Origin: Rhizobium cauense
Lineage (GTDB): Bacteria; Pseudomonadota; Alphaproteobacteria; Rhizobiales; Rhizobiaceae
Direction of reading: 5' to 3'
NCBI RefSeq assembly: GCF_019511525.1
Contig: NZ_JAEUAT010000014.1
Location: 103,561 to 167,560 of the forward strand
DNA: 64,000 nucleotides
The notes beneath the pieces were generated by a model. The model was not told the DNA's origin, made no database searches, and worked only from the letters and a program-made list of their open reading frames with translations. The translations under genes were made by a program, and so were the position numbers. Below are positions 17,712-27,118 of this stretch, piece by piece; position 1 is the first letter of the stretch; each line of letters starts with the position of its first letter.

Positions 17712-18462
17712 CGAGGCGGGCTCCGTCGTGACGGAAAAGAGGTGCAAAAGTGTGTTTGCCAAGCCCGCCAAAATCCGCGCGAGCGATTGGAAGATCATAC
17801 AGGCGCGTAAGGTTTTCGGGACTGAGTGCATCCTCGGTCGGACCTGAGACATAGCTCGTGCCGCTGGTCATCAAAAGGACGTCGCTGGCGATCTCCACTG
17901 CATGCTGAGGCGTGTGTGTGGAGAAGATGATTGTCATGCCATGTGCATCGCTCAAATAGCCGAGCAATCCGAGCACCTTGTCCTGGTTTTTATAATCAAG
18001 TGCCGCGCAGGGTTCGTCGAGCACCAGCAGCTCGCATTCTGAAGTCAGCGCCTGCGCAATCATCACCAGTTGGCGCTGGCCGCCGCTCAGCGTATTGAAG
18101 GTCTGCTGTTCCAGATGCTCGATACCAAGCATCTGGAAATAGTGCCGCACGACCTCATAGTCCCGCCTCCCAGGCGCCCTAAACAGGCCGAGATGACGCG
18201 CCCTGCCCATCAAGGCGATATCGAGAGCTGAATAGGAGAATGGCACATCGAATAGCTGAGGTACGAAGCCGACCCGCCCGTCGATTGAGAGCCGTCCCGA
18301 TTTCGGCATTATGACGCCAATCAGCGTATTAATCAGGGTTGTCTTGCCGACGCCGTTGGCGCCGAGTATCGCCAGGATCCGCCCCCGTTCCAGACGCAGG
18401 CCATAGTGCCTCAGAACGGTCTTGCCGCCACGCTCAACGGTGAGGTCGTTTGCCTCAATCAC
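17704..18462 (-). CDS. Iron-siderophore/B12-type ABC ATPase (FecE/BtuD-like)
   Basis: This 252-residue ATPase has Walker A GANGVGKTT, a Q-loop in VGFVPQLFD, signature LSGGQRQ, Walker B ELLVLDEP and the switch His in FSTHTPQH. It energises uptake of a metal chelate or corrinoid through the adjacent FecCD-type permease. It overlaps the permease gene by 8 bases and the following gene by 8 bases: a tightly coupled operon. Confidence 0.93.
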   Translation of the reverse strand: MIEANDLTVERGGKTVLRHYGLRLERGRILAILGANGVGKTTLINTLIGVIMPKSGRLSIDGRVGFVPQLFDVPFSYSALDIALMGRARHLGLFRAPGRRDYEVVRHYFQMLGIEHLEQQTFNTLSGGQRQLVMIAQALTSECELLVLDEPCAALDYKNQDKVLGLLGYLSDAHGMTIIFSTHTPQHAVEIASDVLLMTSGTSYVSGPTEDALSPENLTRLYDLPIARADFGGLGKHTFAPLFRHDGARLDG

Positions 18463-19525
18463 TCGCCCAGCCCCCTTTTGCGTGTAGTCGGCGCAGGATC
18501 ACCGCAAAAACCGGGACGCCGATCAGAGCAGTAATGATGCCGAGTGGGATCTCAGCCGTGGTCACCGTTCGGGCCAAGTTGTCGACCATCAGAACATAGA
18601 TCGCACCAATAGTGCCGGACACGGGCAACAGCCTCTGGTGGTCGGCGCCGACCAGAGCGCGAGCAACATGTGGGATGACGAGACCGACCCACCCGATGAT
18701 GCCCGAGGTTGCTACCACCCCTGCCGAAATAAGGGCGGACGCGACGAGGATGATCCATTGCACCAGCACAACCTTCGTGCCCAGAGCCCTGGCCTTTTCC
18801 TCGCCGAGCGACATGATGTTGATCTGGAAGCGCAGCAGATAGATTGCAACGGCGGACGGCACCACTGCCACGGATACCAGCAGGACATCAAAATAGTTGC
18901 TGGACGCAATACTGCCCATCAGCCAGTAGGTAATGGCAGGCAGCTTTTGAAAGGGATCCGCAAGCAGTTTGGCAATGGAAATTGCAGCCGAAAAAAAAGC
19001 CGATATGACAACTCCCGCCAGAACCAGCGTCAGCATGCTTGTGCGCCCGCGCACCGTCGACAACAGCTTGACGAGAAGAACACTTCCTATCCCGAACAGG
19101 AAGGCCATGATCAGCAAAAGGTGGCCCTGAAGGCCCAGGAGAATCGCCAGGGTTCCGCCGAAGCCCGCGCCCGATGTAACGCCAATGATGCCCGGATCCA
19201 CAAGCGGATTGCGAAAAAGCCCTTGCAGAGCTGCACCCGAAACTGACAGACCAAAACCGATAATGACCGCCGCCATGATCCGCGGCAGGCGGACCTGCTC
19301 GACCACGACCTCCTGCACCGGCTCCCAATAAGGCGCAATCAACGGGTGCACATTATCGACCAGGATATAGGTTACGTCCCGAACAGACAGGTCGTAGCGA
19401 CCGATGGTTACAGAATAAAGTATCGCAAGGACGAGCAGGCAGATCAGTGCCGGAAGGACGCAAGCTGAGACAACACTCCGTCCGACAGGGCGAGTAGTCG
19501 GGGCCTTAGCCAAAGAGTTCGACAT
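18455..19525 (-). CDS. FecCD/BtuC-type ABC permease
   Basis: This permease (356 residues from the ATG at 19525) has about ten membrane segments and FecCD hallmarks (LPRIMAAVIIGFGLSVSGAA, FRNPLVDPGIIGVTSGAGFG, GWVGLVIPHVARALVGADH, EIPLGIITALIGVPVFAVIL). The start could instead be at 19558 (TTG) or 19543; I chose 19525, which still overlaps the binding-protein gene by 20 bases. An eight-A tract (plus strand 18991-18998) lies in the coding region and would break the frame if it slipped. Confidence 0.93.
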   Translation of the reverse strand: MSNSLAKAPTTRPVGRSVVSACVLPALICLLVLAILYSVTIGRYDLSVRDVTYILVDNVHPLIAPYWEPVQEVVVEQVRLPRIMAAVIIGFGLSVSGAALQGLFRNPLVDPGIIGVTSGAGFGGTLAILLGLQGHLLLIMAFLFGIGSVLLVKLLSTVRGRTSMLTLVLAGVVISAFFSAAISIAKLLADPFQKLPAITYWLMGSIASSNYFDVLLVSVAVVPSAVAIYLLRFQINIMSLGEEKARALGTKVVLVQWIILVASALISAGVVATSGIIGWVGLVIPHVARALVGADHQRLLPVSGTIGAIYVLMVDNLARTVTTAEIPLGIITALIGVPVFAVILRRLHAKGGWASD

Positions 19526-20564
19526 ACCTTGAAGCCGGTCCATTGCTTTCTGACTCAAGTATTGCCTTCATCTGAGCGTCAGTCAGTTCGGCGCCGTAGA
19601 TCAGCCTGTAGGTAGCCGCGATCTGCTTCTTGAATTCCGGCGCGAATTCGGCACCGTGGGCGATGGCAGCCAACCATTCTGACGTGAGGAAGATTTCCGG
19701 TGCATCCGGCGTGCGGGCAAAGACGGGCTGTTTGTAGACCCGCTTTTGCTTGACCGCCTTGAGGCTAGCAAGCACCGGGTTGTCGAAGATATCCTGAGGC
19801 TTGAGGTCCGCATAAGCCGGAATAATGATGATCTCGGGGTTCCACACCAGCAACTGCTCGAAATCGACCGTGCGCCACCATTCGCCGGTCTTGTCAGCCG
19901 CCGGATTGGTCACGCCGCTCAGCGAAAGATCCTGCGAGCCGTTGGCGATGACCTGGATCTGATCAGCCACCTTGTCGATATGGAGAACTGAGGGAAGTGC
20001 TGCCGTGTTCAGCTTTGCGACCTTGTCGCTAAGCGCCTTCAAGGTGTCGGACTGGGCCTTCAGTATTGCCTGGGCGCGGTCATTGCGACCGGTCATGTAG
20101 CCGGTGATCGTGAGGTAATCGAGCCGGTCCTGCTCCGTGCAGCACTGCCAGCCGACGACGGTAAGGCCGACCCTTTCGAGAGGTTCAATGATCTTCGCGT
20201 CATGCGTCCACTGGATCACCACGTCCGGCTTCTCAGCGAGGATCGCCTCGACATTAGGTACAAAGCCGTCTTTGGCGGCACTTGCATTGATCTTTGCCAT
20301 TTCCGGCAGCATCTCAGCGTAGATGCCACTGGTGAAATAGCGCACCAGCGAGTCCTTGTTCATGCCAACGATGTTATCCGCCTTCTCATCGATCGCGCGA
20401 TAGATGATGGGTGCAGAGCGAACGATCGTGACAACGCGTTCCGGTGGCGCCTTAAAGGTGATCACCTTTCCGCGGTGGTCTAGAAATGAGGTTTCTGCAT
20501 AAAGCGTTGTCGGCAAAAAAAGTGACAGTACGAGCGCGGAAATGGTTTTTAGGCGGCCGACCAT
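19506..20564 (-). CDS. Periplasmic metal-chelate/corrinoid-binding protein (FecB/BtuF-like)
   Basis: This 352-residue type-3 binding protein (Peripla_BP_2) has a signal peptide (MVGRLKTISALVLSLFLPTT, cleavage likely after YAE or LYA), then FLDHRGKVITFKAPPERVVTIV, the usual entry strand of the family. It carries an unusual adjacent Cys pair (GWQCCTEQDRLDYL). It is the first gene of the four-gene operon. The ligand may be a ferric siderophore, haem-like compound or corrinoid; the sequence alone does not decide. Confidence 0.92.
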   Translation of the reverse strand: MVGRLKTISALVLSLFLPTTLYAETSFLDHRGKVITFKAPPERVVTIVRSAPIIYRAIDEKADNIVGMNKDSLVRYFTSGIYAEMLPEMAKINASAAKDGFVPNVEAILAEKPDVVIQWTHDAKIIEPLERVGLTVVGWQCCTEQDRLDYLTITGYMTGRNDRAQAILKAQSDTLKALSDKVAKLNTAALPSVLHIDKVADQIQVIANGSQDLSLSGVTNPAADKTGEWWRTVDFEQLLVWNPEIIIIPAYADLKPQDIFDNPVLASLKAVKQKRVYKQPVFARTPDAPEIFLTSEWLAAIAHGAEFAPEFKKQIAATYRLIYGAELTDAQMKAILESESNGPASRYVELFG

Positions 20565-20997
20565 TGATCCCTCCCTGGCGGCGCCTTTACGCGTTGATGG
20601 CGTCGCCGACCTGTGAACAGCAATTCATGACTCTGTAAATCAAGTTAATGGTTCGTGTCCAGAACAAGTTCGGAACAAATTGCATGGCTGACCGACGGCC
20701 GTTGGGCAGAGGCTGTGCTCAGGTCCGAGTAAATGGCTCCAGGGCTCAACCGTGCCTGGAAAACACCATGAGAAGAGACCGGTCGACCTCAATTTTCGGC
20801 GATTAGCAGACGCAAATCTCAGGGATTTACGACTTCACTCTGGCTCGGAATGCGGTAGGTGTTCAAAAATAGCATTTTCACAATGAGTAGCATTTTCAAG
20901 CCATCGCAACCTGTATGCTATTCAGGCATATTGATTCGCGCGCGACGTTGCGACAATGTGCTCGCGTAGCGGGAAGATTGCGTTTTGAAAGGACAGA
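20565..20997. promoter_or_regulatory. Divergent promoter region (ABC operon / SARP regulator)
   Basis: No gene is supported in these 433 bases. Near the transporter side, alternating GTTC and GAAC words occur at 20651-20676 (GTTC-N7-GAAC-AA-GTTC-G-GAAC), a possible regulator site. Near the SARP side there is an 11-base direct repeat (listed separately). I saw no cobalamin-riboswitch B12-box and no clear Fur/RirA box. Confidence 0.5.
20870..20898. repeat. Direct repeat TAGCATTTTCA upstream of the SARP gene
   Basis: TAGCATTTTCA occurs at 20870-20880 and again at 20888-20898, 18 bases apart, about 100 bases before the SARP start. SARP regulators are known to bind short direct repeats, so autoregulation is a fair guess; it is not shown. 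Confidence 0.55.
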
Positions 20998-22920
20998 ATG
21001 GCGTTTGTTCTGAAGACCTTTGGCCGATTGCAACTTATCGATGAAGACGGGAACACGGTCGCGTTTCCCGAAAAAGGTCTATTGCTTTTCGCATATTTGC
21101 TGACGTCCGATCAGGGATCGGCGGATCGGGCGACCATCGCACGATTTCTATGGGGTGATGCTGACGAGGAGGTTGCGCGCTCTGCTTTGCGAAAGGCCAT
21201 CTCGCGGATCATGGCTCGCCAGAATGAACTCGGTCTCGCCGCTCTTTCGTCCAGGGACGGGTTCATTTCTATAGACCAGGACGCGTTGCCTTCAGATCTT
21301 CTGTTGAACGAGTCTGAGGGAGAAGCCGAGCCATTCGTCCATCTTAATCATCTCGTGAGGCTCTTGGCCCGCCCGTTCCTCGGAACTGCAACATGCCAAA
21401 GTCGCGAGTTTCGAAGATGGTCCTCCGAACGCGAGGCTCATCACGCCGAACTTCTCAAAGAGGCACTCAGAAAGGCGTCTATCTCGTCGGAAGCGCCCAT
21501 TCACTCGGAACTCCTGAGGCGCGCAGCTACTTCCCTGTCACGGCTGGATCCGCAAAACCCCGATACGACCCGGTTTGTATTGAAACTCCTGAATGCTGAA
21601 GAAGAGGTTGCATCGCTTAGAACGCATGAAGAGCAGCGCCGCAGTTCAATCGCAACTGGAGGAGCGCGCCTAACCCAGGAGCACGGAGCCGAGAGGCTCC
21701 AGCCACAGCCAGCTGCGCCCCGTCAGCCAGTGTCGGCCTTTCCTTCCACTATCGAGGAGCTCGCGATTGCTGTTCCTCGCCTTGCGCTGCTTCCCCCAAG
21801 CAATCACTCAACGCGCCCGGACGCCGGGCTCCTCGCAGCATCGCTGGTTGAAGATATCACGATTGGCTTTTGTGCGTTCGATAGTGTGCAGGTTGTCGCT
21901 CCATACTCGGCGGCTCAGGTTGGCCACGACCCGAAGGCACAGACAGCCTTTTTTGAACGCCATCGCGTCAACTATGTCCTCGACACTCGGATCAGCGGAG
22001 ACGGGGATGACGTGTCACTCTTTGCCCAGTTGATCTACTTCGACCAGAACCAGGTTATTTGGGCGGAGCGATTCAGTCTCGACCATTTGTCTCTTGCAAA
22101 AGACAGACGGGTTGTTTCGCGGCAACTCGCTCTCTCCATATCCGGCGAAATCGAACGTTATGAAGCCCTGCGGGAGGATCTCAATCCGGTTGCCTACCAT
22201 CGATACCTGATTGGCAGGCGCCATCTCGTTAGATTGACGCTTCCTAACCTGCGGCGAGCCCGTGCGGAGATGAAGGCTGCACTAAACGCGAGCCCGCACT
22301 TTGCGCCGGCGCTCAGTTCAATGGCCCGCACCTACTCCAAGGAGTGGTTGTTGACCGCGCGAGGCGATGTCGAGCTTTTGAAGATGGCTGAAGGCCTGGC
22401 GGTCCAAGCCAGCAAGGCGCGACCCGAATTTGCCGATGGCTTCCGAGAGTTGGGTGTCGCGAAACTTCTGCAGGGTGAGTTCGATGCAAGCGCCGAAGCC
22501 ATGGAGGTCGCGGAAAACTGCGCTCCCCATTATGCCGACGTCATCGCCGATTATGCGGACACGCTCGTCCATTGCTCGCTTCCGGCCATGGCGCTGCAGA
22601 AGATCGAGCGGGCGATCGAGCTCAACCCACTCAGCCCAGACACCTATCTCTGGACAGCCGCGGGTGCGAATTATGCGCTCGGCGAGTTTGAAGCATGTCT
22701 CGACTACATCGGACAGATGGTCGATTCCAGTTTGGCCGACAGGCTTTCCGCCGCGAGCTGGGCCATGTTGGACCGTCCGGAAAGGGCGCGAGCCTTCGTG
22801 CGAAGGTTTCGGGAAGCCAATCCGGATTTCAACGTCGACAGGTGGCTGTCTGCGGTTCCAAGTAAGGAGCAATGGCATAAGGACCTTTATCGAGAGGGTC
22901 TGAAGAAGGCAGGATTCTAA
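20998..22920 (+). CDS. SARP-type regulator with TolB-like and TPR regions
   Basis: This 640-residue protein has an N-terminal OmpR/SARP winged helix (residues 1-100: FVLKTFGRLQLIDEDGN, then DRATIARFLWGDADEEVARS). A low-complexity linker (about 215-250) and a TolB/adenylate-cyclase-associated region (about 260-385: RLALLPPSNHS, DITIGFCAFDSVQVVAPYSA, YVLDTRISGDGDDVSL) follow, then TPR helices to about 600. Such proteins are transcription factors in rhizobia, usually of unknown target. The ribosome-binding site is GAAAGGACAG. It is followed after 25 bases by a 72-residue protein gene, which is its likely partner or target. Confidence 0.87.
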   Translation: MAFVLKTFGRLQLIDEDGNTVAFPEKGLLLFAYLLTSDQGSADRATIARFLWGDADEEVARSALRKAISRIMARQNELGLAALSSRDGFISIDQDALPSDLLLNESEGEAEPFVHLNHLVRLLARPFLGTATCQSREFRRWSSEREAHHAELLKEALRKASISSEAPIHSELLRRAATSLSRLDPQNPDTTRFVLKLLNAEEEVASLRTHEEQRRSSIATGGARLTQEHGAERLQPQPAAPRQPVSAFPSTIEELAIAVPRLALLPPSNHSTRPDAGLLAASLVEDITIGFCAFDSVQVVAPYSAAQVGHDPKAQTAFFERHRVNYVLDTRISGDGDDVSLFAQLIYFDQNQVIWAERFSLDHLSLAKDRRVVSRQLALSISGEIERYEALREDLNPVAYHRYLIGRRHLVRLTLPNLRRARAEMKAALNASPHFAPALSSMARTYSKEWLLTARGDVELLKMAEGLAVQASKARPEFADGFRELGVAKLLQGEFDASAEAMEVAENCAPHYADVIADYADTLVHCSLPAMALQKIERAIELNPLSPDTYLWTAAGANYALGEFEACLDYIGQMVDSSLADRLSAASWAMLDRPERARAFVRRFREANPDFNVDRWLSAVPSKEQWHKDLYREGLKKAGF

Positions 22921-22945
22921 CCACAACCACGGAAGGGGTAGAAGC

Positions 22946-23164
22946 ATGGCAAGAGTTGTTGTTATTGGCATCGAGGGCGAGGATGAACTCTGGGTTGCCG
23001 ATCTGGATGCAAAGACTGTGCACTCACTTCCGGCCCCCAAGACGGGTTCGCTGAAGGTGGTAACCGATCTTCGGGCAACAGGCTCGACCGTGACGAAGGG
23101 CGTAGACCTGGCCGTCACGGTCAAGTCCACGGAGGCCGCATTCTCCGGTCACTACGACGGCTAA
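22946..23164 (+). CDS. Small orphan protein (72 aa) downstream of SARP regulator
   Basis: This acidic-to-neutral, beta-rich small protein begins MARVVVIGIEGEDELWVAD and ends AAFSGHYDG. GGAAGGGGTAG gives a strong ribosome-binding site, and the gap from the SARP stop is only 25 bases, so the two are probably cotranscribed. There is no signal peptide and no Cys. I cannot assign a family; similar small proteins beside TPR regulators exist in rhizobia as far as I recall, but the role is unknown. Confidence 0.7.
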   Translation: MARVVVIGIEGEDELWVADLDAKTVHSLPAPKTGSLKVVTDLRATGSTVTKGVDLAVTVKSTEAAFSGHYDG

Positions 23165-23504
23165 CCGAGGCCGATTGCAAAAAATTGGTTGATGCCGAAA
23201 GCGCTTGAAAGAATAGAGCGCCATCACAGTTGATTGAACGCCGATGGGCCTTTTGGGGCTCGATGCGATCGCTGGATGTTGCGTCATCAATAGCTGCAAA
23301 GGTCCCGCCGAGCTCTCGTTCATCGAGCGTCGTGATCTGCGACCAAACGCTTTTCACATCCGTTTCGCTCGGCATAGCCGGGCGGAGCGCGTTGCTATTG
23401 ACAGAAGCACGACAAACCAAGAGCCATTGTCCTGGAGACCAAGCCCCCTCGGCTGCGGCCGGCTTCATGCTACAAGCGGCTCGTTGGCCACAACGCAACC
23501 GGAT
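23165..23504. other. 340-base stretch without a supported gene
   Basis: The space between the convergent 72-residue gene and the LysR gene contains only overlapping short frames without ribosome-binding sites or recognisable products. No clear terminator hairpin was found. Confidence 0.4.
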
Positions 23505-24404
23505 TTACGCCGGCCTTTGCGCGTAGTTGCGAACCAGATCGATAAACAGGCGGAGCTTGGTCGGAACGTGACGTCTGCCGGAATAATAGAGGCATAGTGC
23601 CGGCTCGTTCGGCATCCAGTCTTGAAGCACCCTGATCAGACGGCTTGCTTCAACGTGGCGCGCGACCGTCTGCTCCGCGAGATAGGCGAGGCCCATTCCA
23701 TCCAGCGCAGCATCAAGCATCAATCCGCTGTCGTCGAGGACAAGGCGACCAGGCACATCCAGCGCACAACGCTCGTGATCGCGAACAAATTCCCAGTGAT
23801 AGATGCGTCCACTGCCCATGCGGGCACGGATACATTCATGAGCCAACAGATCAGTTGGAACAATCGGCACATCGCGCCCCTTGAAATAGGCAGGCGATCC
23901 GACAACGATCTGACGCACATTCGGGATGATCGGGATCGCGATCATGTCAGCTGGCACCAGATCGAAGAGACGTATCCCGGCATCGAACCCCTGTCCAACG
24001 ACATCGACCAACGCCGACTCGGTGACGACTTCTACCTGTATCCGCGGATAGCGCTGCAGGTACTCTCGTATCGGCTCCATGACGAAGCGTGCCGCGCCCA
24101 GCGCCATGTTAAGCCTCAGAACCCCTGAAGGTTCTCCGACGTGTTCGCCGGCATTTTCGATCGCACCGTCAATCGCTGCCAGCGCCGGGGCGATTTCCTC
24201 CAGAAATTTCTCGCCTGCCGCGGTGAGTACGACGCTTCGCGTCGTTCGATTGAAGAGACGGACATTCAGCCGTTCTTCAAGTGCTGCGATCGCATGGCTA
24301 AGCCCCGAGGAGGACACGCCGAGCTCGCGTGCAGCGGCACGAAAGCCGCCCCGCCTGGCAACCTTAACCACCGCCTCCAGTTCGATGAGAGTGGCCTTGG
24401 TCAT
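23505..24404 (-). CDS. LysR-family regulator of the aldehyde dehydrogenase/SDR pair
   Basis: This 299-residue LysR protein has an HTH (VARRGGFRAAARELGVSSSGLSHAIAALEERLNVRLF) and a LysR substrate domain similar to the ybhD/DmlR-like group (GVLRLNMALGAARFVMEPI). I took the ATG at 24404 (TKATLIELEAVVKV) as the normal N-terminus; the longer frame adds 14 unlikely residues. It is divergent from the aldehyde dehydrogenase gene, so probably controls it. Confidence 0.92.
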   Translation of the reverse strand: MTKATLIELEAVVKVARRGGFRAAARELGVSSSGLSHAIAALEERLNVRLFNRTTRSVVLTAAGEKFLEEIAPALAAIDGAIENAGEHVGEPSGVLRLNMALGAARFVMEPIREYLQRYPRIQVEVVTESALVDVVGQGFDAGIRLFDLVPADMIAIPIIPNVRQIVVGSPAYFKGRDVPIVPTDLLAHECIRARMGSGRIYHWEFVRDHERCALDVPGRLVLDDSGLMLDAALDGMGLAYLAEQTVARHVEASRLIRVLQDWMPNEPALCLYYSGRRHVPTKLRLFIDLVRNYAQRPA

Positions 24405-24445
24405 TGCGCAATATCCCAGATCAGCTTCGCCATTATTCGCCGTCA

Positions 24446-24613
24446 TATCAGATCAGCGGCTCTAGTCCATCGCAATGGAGGGGCAAGGGATGTCTGACTG
24501 GACGCTGCTTCCTGGGGCTCAGCCCGACGCAGCATGCAAAATCTGCCCAATCGCTCGTGATTGCGCGACATAGCTCATCAGCCCGTGCACGATTACGAGA
24601 CTTATCAGATCAG
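24446..24613. promoter_or_regulatory. Direct-repeated TATCAGATCAG in LysR/ALDH intergenic region
   Basis: The 11-mer TATCAGATCAG occurs at 24446-24456 and 24603-24613, in the same orientation, within the 248-base divergent promoter region. This is a candidate regulator recognition word, with the second copy 40 bases before the dehydrogenase start. Confidence 0.35.
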
Positions 24614-24652
24614 GGAAGACGTCGCATATCTCGCTAAACGAAAGGAGATAAA

Positions 24653-26077
24653 ATGCGAGATATTGACAAGATTTACGTCGATGGAGCGTTCGTCACACCA
24701 CACGGAACGGAGCAATTCGACCTTTTCAATCCGGCAACCGAAGAAAAGATCGGAACCGTCCGTCTGGGCAACGCCGAAGATGTTCGGGTGGCTGTGGCCG
24801 CAGCAAAACGCGCATTTCCCGTCATGGCTTCCACTTCGAAAGCAGAGCGGATCGCCATGCTGCATCGTCTTAGCGACGCTGTCAGATTGAAGGCCGGCGA
24901 TCTCATTGCAGCCATGACCGAGGAGTACGGCGCGCCGGCCTATTTCACGGGATTCTCGGCGCAGAACACGGCATCGATTTTCGATGTCATGGCAGCAACC
25001 GTCGAGACCTACGAGTTCGACAGGACGGCCGGTTCCAGCGTAGTGAGAATGCTGCCGCTCGGCGTCGTGGGCGCAATAACGCCCTGGAACAGCAATTTCG
25101 GCTTCATTGCTACGAAGCTCGCCCATGCGATCGGCTCTGGATCGAGCATCGTGATCAAGCCCGCAGAGCAAAGTGCTATCCAGACCCAGCTTCTTGTGGA
25201 GTGCATTCATGATGCGGGCCTCCCAAGCGGTCTTCTGAATGTCGTGAACGGCACCGGTCCCGTAGTCGGCGCAGAACTCACCACGAATCCGGATGTCGCG
25301 ATGATCACGTTCACCGGCTCGACGCCGGCGGCAAAGATCATCCAGCGGGCGGCCCTAGACACGATGAAGCGCCTGGTCCTGGAACTCGGAGGAAAGAGCC
25401 CAACGATCATTCTGGACGATGCCGATCTCGACACCGCAATCCCGACGGCACTGATGACCGGCTTTGCAAATAGCGGCCAGGCCTGTGTGGCCGGGACACG
25501 CATCCTGGTTCCCAATTCCCGTCGTGACGAGATTTTCCAGCGACTGAAGTCCGAGGCCGAACGCCTGAAGGTCGGCGTCCCTACGGACCCGCAGGTGCGG
25601 ATTGGTCCGCTTGCGAACGCGAAACATTGGGAGCGGGTCCAGTCCTATATCCAGCTAGGTCAGCAGGAAGGTGCAACACTCCTGACCGGCGGCGAGGGGC
25701 GCCCCGGCGGGCTCGATAAGGGCTGGTTTACGCGACCGACGATCTTCACGGGCGTGTCAAACGATATGCGCATTGCCCGCGAGGAGATTTTCGGGCCAGT
25801 GCTGGGTGTCATCACCTATGATGATGATGATGATGCCGTCAAAATTGCCAATGACTCCGAGTTCGGGCTTCAGGCCTATGTCCTTTCGTCGGATGTTGCT
25901 CGAGCGACACGGATCGCCGAGCAGCTGATTGCCGGGCGTGTTGTGATCAACGGTGCGCCCCATGATCCCTACGCACCATTCGGGGGCTTCAAGCAATCCG
26001 GCATCGGACGCGAGATCGGTGCCTACGGCCTGGACGCGTATCTCGAACCGCGGGCCATTCTAAAGCCAACCGCGTAA
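24653..26077 (+). CDS. NAD(P)-dependent aldehyde dehydrogenase family protein
   Basis: This 474-residue ALDH-superfamily enzyme oxidises an aldehyde to the acid. Visible hallmarks are the Asn of ITPWNSNFGF, the cofactor loop FTGSTPAAKII, the Glu of LVLELGGKSP and the nucleophile Cys in NSGQACVAGTR; the length is normal. An excellent ribosome-binding site (AAAGGAGATAAA) precedes the ATG. A (GAT)5 run encodes DDDDD near residue 387. It forms an operon with the SDR gene 34 bases downstream; the substrate is unknown. Confidence 0.93.
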   Translation: MRDIDKIYVDGAFVTPHGTEQFDLFNPATEEKIGTVRLGNAEDVRVAVAAAKRAFPVMASTSKAERIAMLHRLSDAVRLKAGDLIAAMTEEYGAPAYFTGFSAQNTASIFDVMAATVETYEFDRTAGSSVVRMLPLGVVGAITPWNSNFGFIATKLAHAIGSGSSIVIKPAEQSAIQTQLLVECIHDAGLPSGLLNVVNGTGPVVGAELTTNPDVAMITFTGSTPAAKIIQRAALDTMKRLVLELGGKSPTIILDDADLDTAIPTALMTGFANSGQACVAGTRILVPNSRRDEIFQRLKSEAERLKVGVPTDPQVRIGPLANAKHWERVQSYIQLGQQEGATLLTGGEGRPGGLDKGWFTRPTIFTGVSNDMRIAREEIFGPVLGVITYDDDDDAVKIANDSEFGLQAYVLSSDVARATRIAEQLIAGRVVINGAPHDPYAPFGGFKQSGIGREIGAYGLDAYLEPRAILKPTA

Positions 26078-26111
26078 CGACTGTATCGCCTCCAAAATGA
26101 AAGTAGAGAAC

Positions 26112-26996
26112 ATGCCGAAGACCTGGATCATCACCGGCAGCGCGCGCGGCCTTGGCCGCTCGGTCCTCACCGCCGCCCTGGAGAACGGGGACAATGTGCT
26201 TGCAACCGCACGCGACGTGACGCGCCTCGAAGATCTGAAAGATCAATATGGGAAACGTCTTGCGCTTTTTGCACTCGATGTCACGGATGTAGACAACGCG
26301 GGCGAAGCTGCCGCCGCTGCGATCGACAGTTTCGGATGCATAGATGCACTTGTGAACAACGCAGGGTACGGTCATTTCGAAGCGTTCGAACAGAAGTCGG
26401 CTGGAAACTTTCGTGCCGAAGTGGAAACCAATCTGTTCGGTGTCGTCAACATGACGCGTGCTGTCTTGCCTTTCATGCGCAGACAGAAATCGGGACACAT
26501 CTTCAACATCTCGTCTGTCGGAGGGCGGATCGGAACTCCGGGTCTGTCGGCTTATCAAACCGCAAAATGGGCAGTCGGCGGGTTCACCGAGGTTCTGCGC
26601 AATGAGGTCTCTCCCCTCAACATCAAAGTCATGGCACTCGAACCGGGCGGGATGCGGACAGATTGGGCCAAGACAGCCGGCCACGCCTCTGCGAGCGCCG
26701 TAATGCCAGACTACGCCGAGACGGTTGGCGCAACAATCGAGATGATCAGGGCCTATGCCGGCAACGAGGTGGGCGACCCGGCACGTATCGCACAGTTGAT
26801 CATCGCACTGGCCAAGCGCAATGACGTACCCGCCCATCTGGTTCTGGGAACCGATGCCCTGGCGTCGTTTGATGAGGCGGAGGCAGCGCGCCGCTTATCC
26901 CATGAGGCGTGGCTCGACATCAGCGTGGCAACGGTGTTCGATGGGCCCGACAGTGAGACACTCACCGCGTTTCTGCCAATCGCAAGCACCGACTAA
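26112..26996 (+). CDS. Short-chain dehydrogenase/reductase
   Basis: This 294-residue classical SDR has the cofactor motif TGSARGLG, NNAG, catalytic Ser (NISSVGG) and YxxxK (YQTAKWA). The downstream segment EPGGMRTDWA is typical of the group that includes bifunctional NADP-dependent carbonyl reductases. I prefer the ATG at 26112 (PKTWIITGSARG); an earlier ATG at 26097 adds five residues. It probably works with the upstream ALDH on a shared alcohol/aldehyde route. Confidence 0.92.
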   Translation: MPKTWIITGSARGLGRSVLTAALENGDNVLATARDVTRLEDLKDQYGKRLALFALDVTDVDNAGEAAAAAIDSFGCIDALVNNAGYGHFEAFEQKSAGNFRAEVETNLFGVVNMTRAVLPFMRRQKSGHIFNISSVGGRIGTPGLSAYQTAKWAVGGFTEVLRNEVSPLNIKVMALEPGGMRTDWAKTAGHASASAVMPDYAETVGATIEMIRAYAGNEVGDPARIAQLIIALAKRNDVPAHLVLGTDALASFDEAEAARRLSHEAWLDISVATVFDGPDSETLTAFLPIASTD

Positions 26997-27118
26997 TGTC
27001 GATCCGCGGCCGTCCCAGTTCGAGCGGACCGTTCGCCGCTGGCCGATTGCTGACGAGAGCTCCATCACAATGGACTGCCATTCACGTTCAGCGAGAATGG
27101 CGAGGGCTCCTCAGGGCC

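Noticed and set aside
25816..25835. (GAT)5 run in the aldehyde dehydrogenase gene as a phase-variable tract
   Set aside because: Trinucleotide units keep the frame, so slippage would only change the number of Asp residues.
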